Part shown: positions 28,540-37,608 of the stretch, piece after piece
Position numbering within the stretch: position 1 is the first letter of the stretch
Layout of the letters: every line of letters begins with the position of its first letter
DNA from: Candidatus Sulfotelmatobacter sp.
Lineage (GTDB): Bacteria > Acidobacteriota > Terriglobia > Terriglobales > Acidobacteriaceae
Length of the DNA: 64,000 bases
Direction of reading: 5' to 3'
Assembly: GCA_030041475.1 (NCBI GenBank)
Contig: JASHNU010000038.1
Coordinates: 100,187 to 164,186, forward strand
Translations under genes and position numbers: made by a program
The notes under the pieces: model-generated
What the model was told of the DNA's origin: nothing
The model's input: the letters and a program-made list of their open reading frames with translations, nothing else
Database searches by the model: none

Positions 28540-28657
28540 AAGGGTAGTTGAAATTTTATAACAACCGGCGGAAGTGCTCAGTCCCATGAGGGTGGGGAAC
28601 TTGAGTCACTGCAGAAATTCCGCGCGCAGGCCGATGGAATGTCCTGGAGGGACTTTC

Positions 28658-29680
28658 ATGCCGGAATTGCGCCAGAACTTTTTCACCAAGGAATGGGTCA
28701 TCATCGCCACCGAGCGAGCCAAGCGCCCGGAAGAACTGGCCACGCATCGGGCGCCGCAGGAAGTGCCGTCATTTGTGGAGAGCTGTCCGTTCTGTCCTGG
28801 CAACGAAAGCAGGACGCCGCCGGAAGTGCTGCGCTATCCCGTGAGCCTGGCCGAGCCCTGGTCGGTGCGGGTCATCCCCAATAAGTTCGCAGCCTTATCG
28901 AGCGAGGTGCAGCCCACGCGCAGCCTGCAGCACCTGCGGCGGCGCATTGACGGATTCGGATTTCACGAAGTCATCATCGATTCGCCCGACCACTCGCGAT
29001 GCCTGCCACTTCTGCCCGACGCGCACGTCGCCGGCATTCTCCACGCCTACCGGGATCGTTACAGAACTCTGAGCGTGGACCGGCGGGTGAATCACATCAC
29101 GATTTTCAAGAACCACGGCGCCGACGCGGGTGCAAGCCTGCAGCATCCGCACTCGCAGCTGATTGCCACGCCCGTGATTCCCAGCCAAGTCCGGCACCGG
29201 CTGCACGAAGCCCGACGCCACTACGATGACGCCGGCGAGTGCATGTTCTGCCACATGGTGGAGCGGGAGGTTGAGGATCAAATGCGCATCGTGATCAAGG
29301 GCGAGCATTTTGTGGGCATGGAGGTCTTCGCCGCGGCCACGCCTTTCGCCACGCACATTTTTCCCTTGCGCCACATGGCCAGCTTTGGCGATATCAGCGA
29401 CCTGGAGATCGCCGATCTGGCGCGGGTTTTGCGCGCGCTGCTGGCGAAGATTTATATCGGGCTGGAGAATCCAGACCTGAACTTCACCATACGCAGCGGC
29501 CCGACGGAATACAGTGGCGCCAGGCATTTTCACTGGTACGTGAGCGTGATCCCGCGGTTGACGCGTGTGGCCGGCTTCGAACTGGGTTCCGGCATGTTCA
29601 TCAACACAGTACTGCCAGAGGCCGCAGCGGAATTCCTGCGCAAAGTGTCAGTTGAGCATGCCGCCGGCGCTGGAGCCTAA
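28658..29680 (+). CDS. galT: Galactose-1-phosphate uridylyltransferase-family protein (HIT superfamily)
   Basis: 340-residue GalT-like nucleotidyl transferase of sugar phosphate metabolism. A strong GGAGGG (28646-28651) fixes the ATG at 28658. Zinc-type cysteines appear in CPFCPGNE, and a second CxxC in CMFCHM. The catalytic His triad is in LQHPHSQLIATP; a second HFHWYVSVIPR follows. The Leloir-pathway role is the family default, but acidobacterial members may use other sugar-1-phosphates. Divergent from asd. Confidence 0.9.
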   Translation: MPELRQNFFTKEWVIIATERAKRPEELATHRAPQEVPSFVESCPFCPGNESRTPPEVLRYPVSLAEPWSVRVIPNKFAALSSEVQPTRSLQHLRRRIDGFGFHEVIIDSPDHSRCLPLLPDAHVAGILHAYRDRYRTLSVDRRVNHITIFKNHGADAGASLQHPHSQLIATPVIPSQVRHRLHEARRHYDDAGECMFCHMVEREVEDQMRIVIKGEHFVGMEVFAAATPFATHIFPLRHMASFGDISDLEIADLARVLRALLAKIYIGLENPDLNFTIRSGPTEYSGARHFHWYVSVIPRLTRVAGFELGSGMFINTVLPEAAAEFLRKVSVEHAAGAGA

Positions 29681-29731
29681 GGAAACACAGCAGGCCCGCC
29701 CGATCGAAATCTTGTCTCTACACACGGCACC

Positions 29732-30706
29732 TCAGCCTGCGCGCCGGATGGCCAGCAGGGTCAAATCGTCCTGCGGCGGGCCGCCGTTGACGAAGCCGCG
29801 CAGATCCGCCAGACAGCAGGCGATCAACTCGGCCGGCGCCTGAGCAGCATGCTGACGCACCAGCCGCGTGACGCGATCCACGCCATATTCATCGTCGTCG
29901 TGTCGGGCCTCCGAGAGACCGTCAGTAAAGAGAAACAACGCATCGCCCGGTTCCAATTGCAACCGCGTGGCAGAGAACTCCCCCGCATAAAACATGCCCA
30001 GCGGCAAGCCCGTGGATTCGACGCGCAGCACACCACCGCGCCCGACGACAATCGCAGGTAAGTGGCCGGCATTGTGGATCTCGACTTCGCCATTCGACTT
30101 AGCCTGGCCGCATACCAGCGTCGCGTACTGGCCGGCCAGGGCGCTCTCGCAGAAGACACGATTGGCGCGCGTGACGATCTGTCCTAGCGGGAGACCCACT
30201 CCACTCAGGCTACGGAACAAGGCATGCAGGTGTGTCATGAGCATCGACGCGGCCACGCCCTTGCCGGATACGTCGCCGAGCGCGAAGAAAAGCTGTCCCT
30301 CGGATGGGATCAGGTCGCAGTAGTCGCCACTGACCGGTCCGGCGGGCGCGTAATGATAGCTGGTGTCCCAGCCGCCTGCTGAGAGTCCCGCTTGCGGCAG
30401 AAGCTTGCGCTGTACTTCAGAAGCTAGATCGAGATCGCGCTGCAGCGCGGCGCGTTGCAGGTCGTTCAGATGATCCAGGCAGTAGCGCACCAGGGGATCG
30501 GCCAGCAGCCGGTCCTGTTCGACCGGATCATGGCATTCCTCGCATAGGCCGAAGCTCCCCTTGGCCATGCGCTCGAGTGCCGAATCCACTTCGCGGAGAA
30601 GCCCGGCCAGGCCGGCGTTCTGGGGCGCCAGCGCAATCGCCTCCGCCAGCCTTCGCTTGCGCTCCTCCAGTTGTGTGTGCAGGAAAGAAATTTCCAACGT
30701 AGCCAT
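29732..30706 (-). CDS. PP2C-type (SpoIIE/RsbU) phosphatase fused to a DksA/TraR-like zinc finger
   Basis: 324 residues. The N-terminal part has a coiled-coil helix (1-50) and then C55-x2-C58 ... C76-x2-H79 (LCEECHDPVEQDRL, VRYCLDH), matching the DksA/TraR zinc finger except that the last Cys is His. Residues 93-322 form a SpoIIE phosphatase domain with metal Asp residues in GDYCDL (Asp129), GDVSGKG (Asp145) and QDDLTLLA. Such phosphatases usually control partner-switching anti-sigma pathways. GAGG six bases before the ATG supports the start. The zinc-finger fusion is the odd part. Confidence 0.88.
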   Translation of the reverse strand: MATLEISFLHTQLEERKRRLAEAIALAPQNAGLAGLLREVDSALERMAKGSFGLCEECHDPVEQDRLLADPLVRYCLDHLNDLQRAALQRDLDLASEVQRKLLPQAGLSAGGWDTSYHYAPAGPVSGDYCDLIPSEGQLFFALGDVSGKGVAASMLMTHLHALFRSLSGVGLPLGQIVTRANRVFCESALAGQYATLVCGQAKSNGEVEIHNAGHLPAIVVGRGGVLRVESTGLPLGMFYAGEFSATRLQLEPGDALFLFTDGLSEARHDDDEYGVDRVTRLVRQHAAQAPAELIACCLADLRGFVNGGPPQDDLTLLAIRRAG

Positions 30707-30796
30707 AACGACCTCGCCCGAGCACCGACGAACTGCTCACTTAGATTCGGCGAGCCGGTTTTCGATTCGCATTTATGGGGCGGAGTGGAGAGTCTC

Positions 30797-31882
30797 TTAC
30801 TTTCTGTGTGGCTGCGTGCCCAGCGCGTATTCGGTCAGAGGGCCAAAGCGTTTCTTTTCGGCATACAGGCGCCAGCGCCGGAACAGAATGCGCAGGCTGG
30901 CCATCACCGGAATGGACAAGTAAATCCCCAGGATGCCCGCGATTTCACCTCCAGCCATCACGCCGAAAATGGCGGCCAGAGGATGCAATTCCATGCTCTC
31001 CCCCATGATGCGCGGGGAAGACACATAGTCCTGGATTAGGCGCCATACCACGAGAAAGATGATCACTGCCGCCCAGTGCGGATAGCTAGTGAGCAGGGCC
31101 ACGATGACCATGATGAGTCCGGCAGCCAGCGGCCCGACCACGGGAATGAATTCGAGCAGCCCTCCCATCGTGCCCAGAACCAGAAAGTAGGGAACCCCCA
31201 TCACCCACAGAACCGCGGAATAAACCACCAGGCTGAGTGCCGCGAGGATCAATTGCGCGCGAATGAAGTGAGCCAGCATGCGGTTCAGGTCGTTGATGAC
31301 GTTCTCGAAGAACTCGCGCTGGGGCCGCGACTGGATGGTCGAGAGCAGAACATCGCTGAAGGATCGCCCATCCTTCAGGAAGAAAATGGAGAGCAACGGC
31401 ACCACAATGAACAACCAGGCCTGCTTGGCGACGTCGGCCACGCGAAGTCCGATGCGCTGCGCCAGTTGCGTAATCTCGTCCTTGTGGCTCACCAGAAATG
31501 CCTGCACCATCTCTGTGCTCTTCTCATTCCAACCGTGTTCCTGACCGAGTTGCCGGGCGATCTGACCGGAGCTGAGTTGAGCGAGCAGCGTTGGCAGCGA
31601 CTGGCCCAGGCGCGTTCCTTCCCGCGTGACCTTGGGACCGACTACCACGAAGAAGACGACCACCAGCGCCAGCAGCAAGGCGTAAATCACAGCGATGGCT
31701 CGCCCACGGCCCTTCAGCACTCGTTCCAGGTGGTTGACCATCGGGCTCATCAGGTAGGCGAAGAAAATAGCAAACAGGAAGGCGATCAAGGTGTCGTGGG
31801 TGAGATAGAGAAACCCAAGCCCCAGTGCAAACAGGAGCACCGTGACCAGAATCCGCGCCGTGCGTGAGTCAGCCAGTTGCAA
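30797..31882 (-). CDS. AI-2E family transporter (PerM/YdiK-type)
   Basis: 361-residue integral membrane protein with about eight hydrophobic segments in the PerM pattern: an N-terminal pair of helices, a polar region (residues about 85-155), then VPLLSIFFLKDG and the conserved MGGLLEFIPVVGPLAAG and GEIAGILGIYLSIPVMA. Family members export autoinducer-2 or act as Na+/H+ antiporters; the substrate here cannot be told. The apparent start is TTG at 31882. Confidence 0.9.
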   Translation of the reverse strand: MQLADSRTARILVTVLLFALGLGFLYLTHDTLIAFLFAIFFAYLMSPMVNHLERVLKGRGRAIAVIYALLLALVVVFFVVVGPKVTREGTRLGQSLPTLLAQLSSGQIARQLGQEHGWNEKSTEMVQAFLVSHKDEITQLAQRIGLRVADVAKQAWLFIVVPLLSIFFLKDGRSFSDVLLSTIQSRPQREFFENVINDLNRMLAHFIRAQLILAALSLVVYSAVLWVMGVPYFLVLGTMGGLLEFIPVVGPLAAGLIMVIVALLTSYPHWAAVIIFLVVWRLIQDYVSSPRIMGESMELHPLAAIFGVMAGGEIAGILGIYLSIPVMASLRILFRRWRLYAEKKRFGPLTEYALGTQPHRK

Positions 31883-31941
31883 TCAGTAATCCAAGGCCAT
31901 AATCCAAGACCATCTTAAACTTGCCCTGGGCTCGCGCCGCA

Positions 31942-32703
31942 TCAGTCCCGGACAACTTCGGTGTTATCGGCAGGAATCGACACCCGCATAAGCTTGAAGT
32001 GATCGCTGTCGTCCACCCAGACCGCCCACTCGAAACTTTCACCGCTCAGGTTCAGCCGCAGCAGTTCGCGATCGACGCCGTGGAAGTTGACTTTCTCCTT
32101 CCCTGCGATCTGCACGCGCACGCTCATGGAAGTGCGGTCTTGCGGCACGACCGTGCCGAATTCGACCGGGCCCTGCTGACACTTAAAGTCCGAACCTTCG
32201 GTCTTGCAGTCGGCGGCCAGGTAGCGCCACAGCAGGATCTCTCGGTGCACGAAGAAGTTGTTGTCGAGTATCAGCGATGTGCTCGGCATCAGGAAAGATT
32301 GTTCAGCCGGCTTGCTCGAGGCGCTGGTCGTGATCTTCTCCATCAGGAAATCGTTATTGGGGAAAACCGTGATCGAACCGCCCGAGGTCTGACTCCATTC
32401 GTAGCGAACCAGTTCGCCGGCATTGGTGATGTGCAGTTCCGACTTCTGGACAACGGCAGAGGTTTCCGCCTCCTTGAGCTGCGCCTTGATGACGCTGGTA
32501 GCCGCATCCTCCTGCGCGATGGAGAAGCTCTCAGTGATGACCCGTTGCCCTTTGACGAATACGCCGAACGACCCTGAGTCGACCACCTTCGACTGAGGCT
32601 TGCCTTGATCTTTCTTGTCGGCCTTGGGATTGCGGGCGAAGGCGGGCAGGGAAGCGATCAGCAGAAAGCTAAGGATCCAGCGCATTGCGGTTTCAAACTT
32701 CAC
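31942..32703 (-). CDS. Secreted protein of unknown function
   Basis: 253 residues with a signal peptide (MRWILSFLLIASLPAFA, preceded by a short leader) and a beta-rich mature part (SGSFGVFVKGQRVITESFSI; ELHITNAGELVRYEWSQ; DHFKLMRVSIPADN). The start GTG at 32703 abuts the aroK stop (TAG then GTG) and is preceded by GGAGAGG, so it is translationally coupled to aroK. I do not recognise the family, though it resembles periplasmic DUF proteins that act on lipids or polymers. Confidence 0.75.
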   Translation of the reverse strand: MKFETAMRWILSFLLIASLPAFARNPKADKKDQGKPQSKVVDSGSFGVFVKGQRVITESFSIAQEDAATSVIKAQLKEAETSAVVQKSELHITNAGELVRYEWSQTSGGSITVFPNNDFLMEKITTSASSKPAEQSFLMPSTSLILDNNFFVHREILLWRYLAADCKTEGSDFKCQQGPVEFGTVVPQDRTSMSVRVQIAGKEKVNFHGVDRELLRLNLSGESFEWAVWVDDSDHFKLMRVSIPADNTEVVRD

Positions 32704-33273
32704 CTAACCTCTCCTTCTTGTCTTGCTGGCGCGAAAGCCCATCGTCTGGGCAATCTCAGTCGCGATGGCCTTGATCGTGCGCCCGGCGGTATCAATGGTC
32801 AGCGATGCCTGCAAGTAGCCGCTGCGGCGCGCTTCGTACAGCTTGCGAAATTCGTCGGCGCTTCGCAGTAGCGGACGCTCTGCCGCTTCCTCAGCCTGGC
32901 GGCAGCAACGGCGCCACAACTCTTCCACTGGCGCGTCGAGAAAAATCACTGGCAAACCAGCGTTTTTCAGCGCCGCGGCATTCTGCGCCTGCACGAATGC
33001 GCCGCCGCCGAGGGCCAGAACTCTTCGAGATCCGCGCCGCATTTCCGCCAGCACTTCTTCCAGAGCCGCGCTTTCGGCTCGCCGGAAAGCAGCTTCTCCG
33101 GAAGTCCGAAAAATTTCGGCAATGCTGCGTTCTTCACGCCGATCGATGCGATCGTCGAGATCTTCGAAATCCAAATTCAACAGTTTGCCCAAGGCCCGGC
33201 CAACGCTGCTCTTTCCCGCACCCATAAAGCCGACCAGGCAAACACCGATCCCGCACGCAGGTACGGCCTCCAC
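32704..33273 (-). CDS. aroK: Shikimate kinase
   Basis: Phosphorylates shikimate on the aromatic amino acid pathway. P-loop LVGFMGAGKSSVGRALG (residues 13-29, with Ser in place of the usual final Thr), shikimate-binding DLDDRIDRR and LALGGGAFV, and an LID-type region around RPLLRSADEF. The start appears to be GTG at 33273. 189 residues, typical. Downstream of the DUF4097-like gene and coupled to the secreted protein gene that follows. Confidence 0.93.
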   Translation of the reverse strand: MEAVPACGIGVCLVGFMGAGKSSVGRALGKLLNLDFEDLDDRIDRREERSIAEIFRTSGEAAFRRAESAALEEVLAEMRRGSRRVLALGGGAFVQAQNAAALKNAGLPVIFLDAPVEELWRRCCRQAEEAAERPLLRSADEFRKLYEARRSGYLQASLTIDTAGRTIKAIATEIAQTMGFRASKTRRRG

Positions 33274-33332
33274 ACCAACGCGTCTTCCCGCGGCGGAAGG
33301 TTTGCCAGAACGCTGCTTCAGACGTTTCTTTC

Positions 33333-34205
33333 TTATTGCGATTGCTGTTTTGCGTTGCGTTTTCTGAGGTGGATTTTACCACTGAAGCTACGGAGAACTA
33401 CCGTGGAAGAGGCGGCTGCCCGGCCCATGGTACCCACGAAGGCACTTCCCTGTTTCACGATGAAGGAGGGGTGCGATTTGGGTTGCAACGGAATGTCGTC
33501 ATGAACTTCGCCGCGCACCGAGCGCGCGCTCACATCGGCCGAAGTGGATTCCGGGACAATCGCTTCAATGTCGCCGCTATGGCTGGTCAGCCGGTAGAGG
33601 CCGCCGCTGCCGAAGTCGCCGGTATAGTTGATGCGGCCGCTGGTGGAAATGACCTGCACCAGCGGCCCCGTCACGCTGTTGAGTGTGACGTTACCGCTGA
33701 GCGAATCGACTTCCACATGGCCACCCTCCACGTTGGTGAGAGTGACCGTGCCGTTGAGGGTTTTCACGTGCACGTGCGCATCGCTCACGTCGCGCACGTC
33801 GACGACGGCGTTGGCGCCTTCCAGCGTTACATCACCGCTCAGGCGCTCAGCATGCAGCGGGCCGGTAGTGGAGTGCAGCGTTACGCTGGCGTCGGCGGGC
33901 ACAAGAATTTCGTAGTCCACGCGGCCGGACTCGATATCGGCGCCGGGCAAAAGGTGCGACTGAACATCGACATGATTTCCCGACTGGTTGTTCTCCACTT
34001 CGACTTTATCGGAGTGCGTCAGCGCGCTGACGACCACAACGCTGCTGCTGGATGGCTTCACGGAAATTGAGCCATAGGGATTGTTGACCGAGACGCCGGA
34101 CTTGGGGCCAACGTTGAAGCGATATTCCTTGCGGCTTTCGGCAATCAGCGATCCCGCCATCACTACGCCGATCACCATCCCGATTCTGACTGCACGCCGG
34201 CTCAT
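33333..34205 (-). CDS. Exported DUF4097-like beta-repeat (adhesin-like) protein
   Basis: 290 residues from ATG 34205, which has GGGGAAT upstream. N-terminal signal segment (RIGMVIGVVMAGSLIAES) followed by a right-handed beta-helix-like repeat region with short repeats such as LHSTTGPLHAERLSGDVTL, VKTLNGTVTLTNVEGGHVEV and STSGRINYTG. This family commonly follows ECF sigma/anti-sigma pairs and is thought to be part of envelope-stress responses. The gene follows the anti-sigma gene on the same strand with a 22-base gap. Confidence 0.85.
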   Translation of the reverse strand: MSRRAVRIGMVIGVVMAGSLIAESRKEYRFNVGPKSGVSVNNPYGSISVKPSSSSVVVVSALTHSDKVEVENNQSGNHVDVQSHLLPGADIESGRVDYEILVPADASVTLHSTTGPLHAERLSGDVTLEGANAVVDVRDVSDAHVHVKTLNGTVTLTNVEGGHVEVDSLSGNVTLNSVTGPLVQVISTSGRINYTGDFGSGGLYRLTSHSGDIEAIVPESTSADVSARSVRGEVHDDIPLQPKSHPSFIVKQGSAFVGTMGRAAASSTVVLRSFSGKIHLRKRNAKQQSQ

Positions 34206-34227
34206 AGAATTCCCCAAGGTCCCTACA

Positions 34228-34878
34228 TTATGGCAGAGAACGGTCCATCGCCAAGTCAAAAAGCATGGCCTTCTGCTGATAGGCTTCGAGCAGCGAACGG
34301 CGGGCTTCCTCGTCGTTAGGATCGTCGGCTACGTTGCTTTTGGCGTCGCGAATGTACTCGTTGACGCTGCGCAGGTTGTCGGCATACTGCGCCTGGGTGG
34401 CGGCGGGAAGTTCCGAGACTTCCTGCAACAGGTCGTCGTCGTTCAGGCCGGCGATAGCGGAGTCCGAAACGTCCGGCGAAAACCGCGAAGCGACCGCTGG
34501 GGCGGCGTTGCTCGCGAGTTGTTGGGACGCGGAGTGCTGGCGGAGGTAAACGCCCATCGTGATCACCAGGGCTGCGGCTACCGGCACCAGCCAGCGGGTC
34601 CAACTGCCGGACGATGAACTGCTGAACGAGGGAACGAACGAGCGGCTTGGGCGCGGCGGGCGGATCAATCCCTCCCGCCGCAGTGCGATTTCAATCGAAT
34701 TCCACACCCGCGGACTGGGTTCGTCCGCGGCCTGCAGCATCTTCGCCGAGGCGGCGATCAGCTTCATTTCCGCGAGCAGAGCCGAGCACTCCGTACAGGT
34801 TTTCAGATGAGCCTGCTGTTCGGCCTTGCTCCCCTCTTCGCTCTCCCCCAGGCTCTGTTGCAGCTCAACGCAATTCAT
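34228..34878 (-). CDS. Anti-sigma factor (zf-HC2 type, single membrane helix)
   Basis: 216 residues. The N-terminal cytoplasmic domain has the zinc-type pattern H-x3-C-x2-C (AHLKTCTECSALL), the ZAS/zf-HC2 signature that binds ECF sigma factors. One membrane helix lies at about 93-111 (WLVPVAAALVITMGVYL), and the outer part contains helical segments. It lies just downstream of the ECF sigma gene, its likely partner. Regulated proteolysis, possibly by RseP, would be the usual release route, but this is inference. Confidence 0.88.
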   Translation of the reverse strand: MNCVELQQSLGESEEGSKAEQQAHLKTCTECSALLAEMKLIAASAKMLQAADEPSPRVWNSIEIALRREGLIRPPRPSRSFVPSFSSSSSGSWTRWLVPVAAALVITMGVYLRQHSASQQLASNAAPAVASRFSPDVSDSAIAGLNDDDLLQEVSELPAATQAQYADNLRSVNEYIRDAKSNVADDPNDEEARRSLLEAYQQKAMLFDLAMDRSLP

Positions 34879-34994
34879 ACTGCTCTCCCCAAGCCTCTGC
34901 TGAATCAGTTTAATCCGGCTTCCACTCAGCTTGCAGCCTTTGCGCCTCTGCCAACGTTACCGCCGTTTCCAGTCTAATGCTGGCTCAATTCTTC

Positions 34995-35624
34995 CTACCG
35001 TTCCTGCTTCTCAGAATCTTCGGCGTTTTCGGCTCGATTCATCTTGAGCAGGTCGCGCAGTTTCATGCGCGCCTTATGCAATTGCGACTTGCTGTTGCCG
35101 ATCGAGCACCCCACGATTTCGGCTATCTCATTATGCTCGTAACCTTCCACATCGTGGAGCACAAAAATTGTCCGGTAGCCGGGAGGCAGGTCGTTTACTG
35201 CCCTCTGTAACTGCATCCGGTCAATCGATCCGGCTAACGCCAGGTCTTCAGCTCCGAAATCTTTCCTCGGAGCATCGTCCTCGCCCTGCGTGGTCTCTTC
35301 GAGCGAGACTGCCGGAAGGCTTTTCTTTCTCAGGTGCATCAGAACCACGTTCACCGACAGCCGATGCAGCCAGGTCGAAAACGCCGACTCGCCGCGGAAG
35401 GTTGCGATCTTGCGATAGAGCTGCAGGAACGCTTCCTGAGTTAAATCCTCCGCCTCGGCAGTGTTCGCCGTCATGCGCAGACAAAGCGAATACACGCGCC
35501 GCTTATGCCGGTCATAGAGAGCCTGGAAGGCTTCCTGGCTGCCTTCTTTGGCTTTCTCGATGGCCTCGGCTTCGCTGAGCTCGCTGCCTGATTGCTGTCG
35601 TGCTTGTGGCTCTCGGTCGGTCAA
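34995..35624 (-). CDS. ECF-type sigma-70 factor
   Basis: 209 residues. Region 2 contains [19 protein letters not shown] and [16 protein letters not shown]; region 4 contains [29 protein letters not shown] and [14 protein letters not shown]. The start is TTG at 35624 with AAGG upstream. The unit sigma/anti-sigma/DUF4097-like gene on one strand suggests an envelope-stress regulon that may autoregulate from the AT-rich region 35625-35908. Confidence 0.93.
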   Translation of the reverse strand: MTDREPQARQQSGSELSEAEAIEKAKEGSQEAFQALYDRHKRRVYSLCLRMTANTAEAEDLTQEAFLQLYRKIATFRGESAFSTWLHRLSVNVVLMHLRKKSLPAVSLEETTQGEDDAPRKDFGAEDLALAGSIDRMQLQRAVNDLPPGYRTIFVLHDVEGYEHNEIAEIVGCSIGNSKSQLHKARMKLRDLLKMNRAENAEDSEKQER

Positions 35625-35908
35625 GTCGCCTTTTCCGGCCGCACTCCGTCAGATGCGGCTAACTATCTTTACGTTGTATGGCTTGCGGGCGGTCTAGTGA
35701 ACACAAAAGTAATGCCCATCTTCCGAATATAGGAGCCATTCTACAGAACTTTGGATTTTCAAGACTCGCACGATTGACCTCAAAAATCCTTTCTTCGCAT
35801 TCGTTTGAACGCCCCCGCACTTACTGCTTGAACCCGATTCTGAATTTAGAGTCGCAATCTTCGGAAATTGGTAATTTCCTGACGTTCTTTTGACCCGATT
35901 TACAACAT
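35625..35908. other. AT-rich intergenic region between sigma and MFS genes
   Basis: This 284-base stretch is visibly richer in A and T than its surroundings and separates the start of the ECF sigma gene from the end of the MFS gene. It should hold the sigma operon promoter; I could not pick out a convincing -35/-10 pair. No coding sequence is supported. Confidence 0.5.
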
Positions 35909-37267
35909 CTAGGCCGCACTTTTCGCCGTTGTAATCGACTCCAGCCCGTGGCCGTGCGGCCCCAACTCGCGCTGACGAAGCAGGAACGCGAAGGTCAGTC
36001 CGGAGAAGCCCAAAATGGAAAAAATCCACATGCCCAGGTTGTAGCCAGCCGGATTGTCGGCACCGGCGTGGCTGTAATCGTTAGCCCAACCGACCACCAG
36101 GTTGAACCCGACCAGGCCTATGTTCTGGATCATCGTCATCAGACCGTATGCCGTGCCCAGCTTCGACTGGTCCACCAGGTAGGCGACCGACGGCCACATC
36201 ACCGCCGGAGTCAGCGAAAACGCGAGGCCCATCATTGCCATGGTGGTGAGGAGAATCGGCGGCAAATGATGAGCGATCAGGGCAAAATGTCCATCCGCCG
36301 TGGAAGGAAGATAGACCGTGATGTAGTGCGACGATCGAACGTACGCCGTTAGCAGGTATACGGGAATGAGCAGTACGGAGCCGAACATCATCAGCAGGGC
36401 GCGCTTGCCCACTTTGTCGACGAACAGGCCAAAGGTCGGCGTGCCGAACATGGTGAACAGTGTCAGCATGCCGACCAGGTCGCCAGCGGCCTCGCGCGAA
36501 ACGTGGTGCGCATCCATGAACAACTTGTAGGCGAAGGTCTCGAAAGGGAAGATGCCCGAATAGAACGTGACACACAGCGCCACAATGTACCAATACGAAA
36601 GGCCAAAGTCCTTGATGTCGCGAAAGACCACTTTGTCGGTCGCGCCCGCCTGACCGACCTGATAGTGCTTCTCTGCGTAGACCTCGAGAGCCCAATAGAA
36701 GATTGCGCCGATAACGCAGAGCGATGCGAAGCCCACGGAAATCAGCAGCGGATTGCGCCAGTAGTTGTAGGCGAATCCCGCCCATGATGGCGATTGCTGG
36801 GCCAGCAGCGTGCCAGCACGCGAAATCATCAAATTTATGCCGAAGGCGAAGCTGAGCTCTTTGCCGCGGAACCACTTGGCCGTAGCCGTGGTGACAGCGA
36901 CGATCAGCGATTCCGCCCCCAGTCCGAAGATGAGCCGACCGCTAGCCATCACGCTCAATCGGCTGGAAAGGCAGGTCACGATCGACCCCACAAAGCACAG
37001 CGATCCGAAAATGAAAATCGCTTTGCGGGTGCCGAGGCGGTCGACCATGTAGCCGCCGATCAGGACCATGATCACATTCGGCATGCTGTAGATCGCCTGC
37101 AGCAATCCGATGTTCGAGTCGGAAAAGCCAAGCTGGCGGGTCAGGAGGTCGGCGATTGGCGCTATACAGTCGTAGACGTAGTAATTGCCAAACATCGTGA
37201 GGCTGGCGAACATCAGCACCAGCCAGCGAAACGGTCGGCTCGGCTCAGGGCGCGTGTTTTCGGGCAT
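35909..37267 (-). CDS. Major facilitator superfamily transporter (MFSD1-like)
   Basis: 452 residues with 12 predicted membrane helices and the MFS loop signature GGYMVDRLGTRKAIF after helix 2. Also FDLVG-type conserved stretches such as TPTFGLFVDKVGKRALLMM in the second half. It resembles the MFSD1/nitrate-type branch in general shape; the substrate is unknown. It stands alone between the sigma operon and a decayed antitoxin. Confidence 0.88.
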   Translation of the reverse strand: MPENTRPEPSRPFRWLVLMFASLTMFGNYYVYDCIAPIADLLTRQLGFSDSNIGLLQAIYSMPNVIMVLIGGYMVDRLGTRKAIFIFGSLCFVGSIVTCLSSRLSVMASGRLIFGLGAESLIVAVTTATAKWFRGKELSFAFGINLMISRAGTLLAQQSPSWAGFAYNYWRNPLLISVGFASLCVIGAIFYWALEVYAEKHYQVGQAGATDKVVFRDIKDFGLSYWYIVALCVTFYSGIFPFETFAYKLFMDAHHVSREAAGDLVGMLTLFTMFGTPTFGLFVDKVGKRALLMMFGSVLLIPVYLLTAYVRSSHYITVYLPSTADGHFALIAHHLPPILLTTMAMMGLAFSLTPAVMWPSVAYLVDQSKLGTAYGLMTMIQNIGLVGFNLVVGWANDYSHAGADNPAGYNLGMWIFSILGFSGLTFAFLLRQRELGPHGHGLESITTAKSAA

Positions 37268-37608
37268 TCAAGCTCTTTTCCGGGGAGATGGGGATTGCCG
37301 ATTCATGAGCAGAGCAGAGTACCAGACCGAAGCCGCGATACCAACTTGGGGAGGCAGGGTTGCATAATTGCTATAGGGAATTTCGGGAGCTTCCTATGAG
37401 AACTACGGTCACCTTGATGACGATCTGGTACGTACAGCTCAGGAATTTACCGCAGTACAGGGAAAAGGGGCGTTGATCCGCGAGGCGCTCAAAGCCCTCA
37501 TCGAGTGGCGAGAGTGCCCGCCGGTTGGCGTCCCTAGGAGGCACGATGCCGGAATTGAGGGACATTCCACGTCGCCGCCGGTGACGGAATTTAATCTGCG
37601 CCTCGCTC
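37268..37608. other. 341-base gap without an intact gene
   Basis: Contains the upstream region of the MFS gene (37268-37395) and the remnant of a VapB-type antitoxin gene (37396-37584). No intact open frame is supported and no VapC toxin partner is present before the ThiF-like gene begins. Confidence 0.6.
37396..37584 (+). pseudogene. Decayed VapB-type antitoxin (two compensating frameshifts)
   Basis: From ATG 37396 the first codons give MRTTVTL, then one base appears missing (near 37416); the next frame gives DDDLVRTAQEFTAVQGKG and ALIREALKALIE, then an extra base (near 37507) returns to the original frame for ESARRLASLGGTMPELRDIP and RRRR with a stop at 37582-37584. Joined, this is a complete 62-residue VapB-like ribbon-helix-helix antitoxin of the DUF2191 kind. 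As it stands, frame 1 stops early at a TGA, so the protein cannot be made. No vapC follows. Confidence 0.8.
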
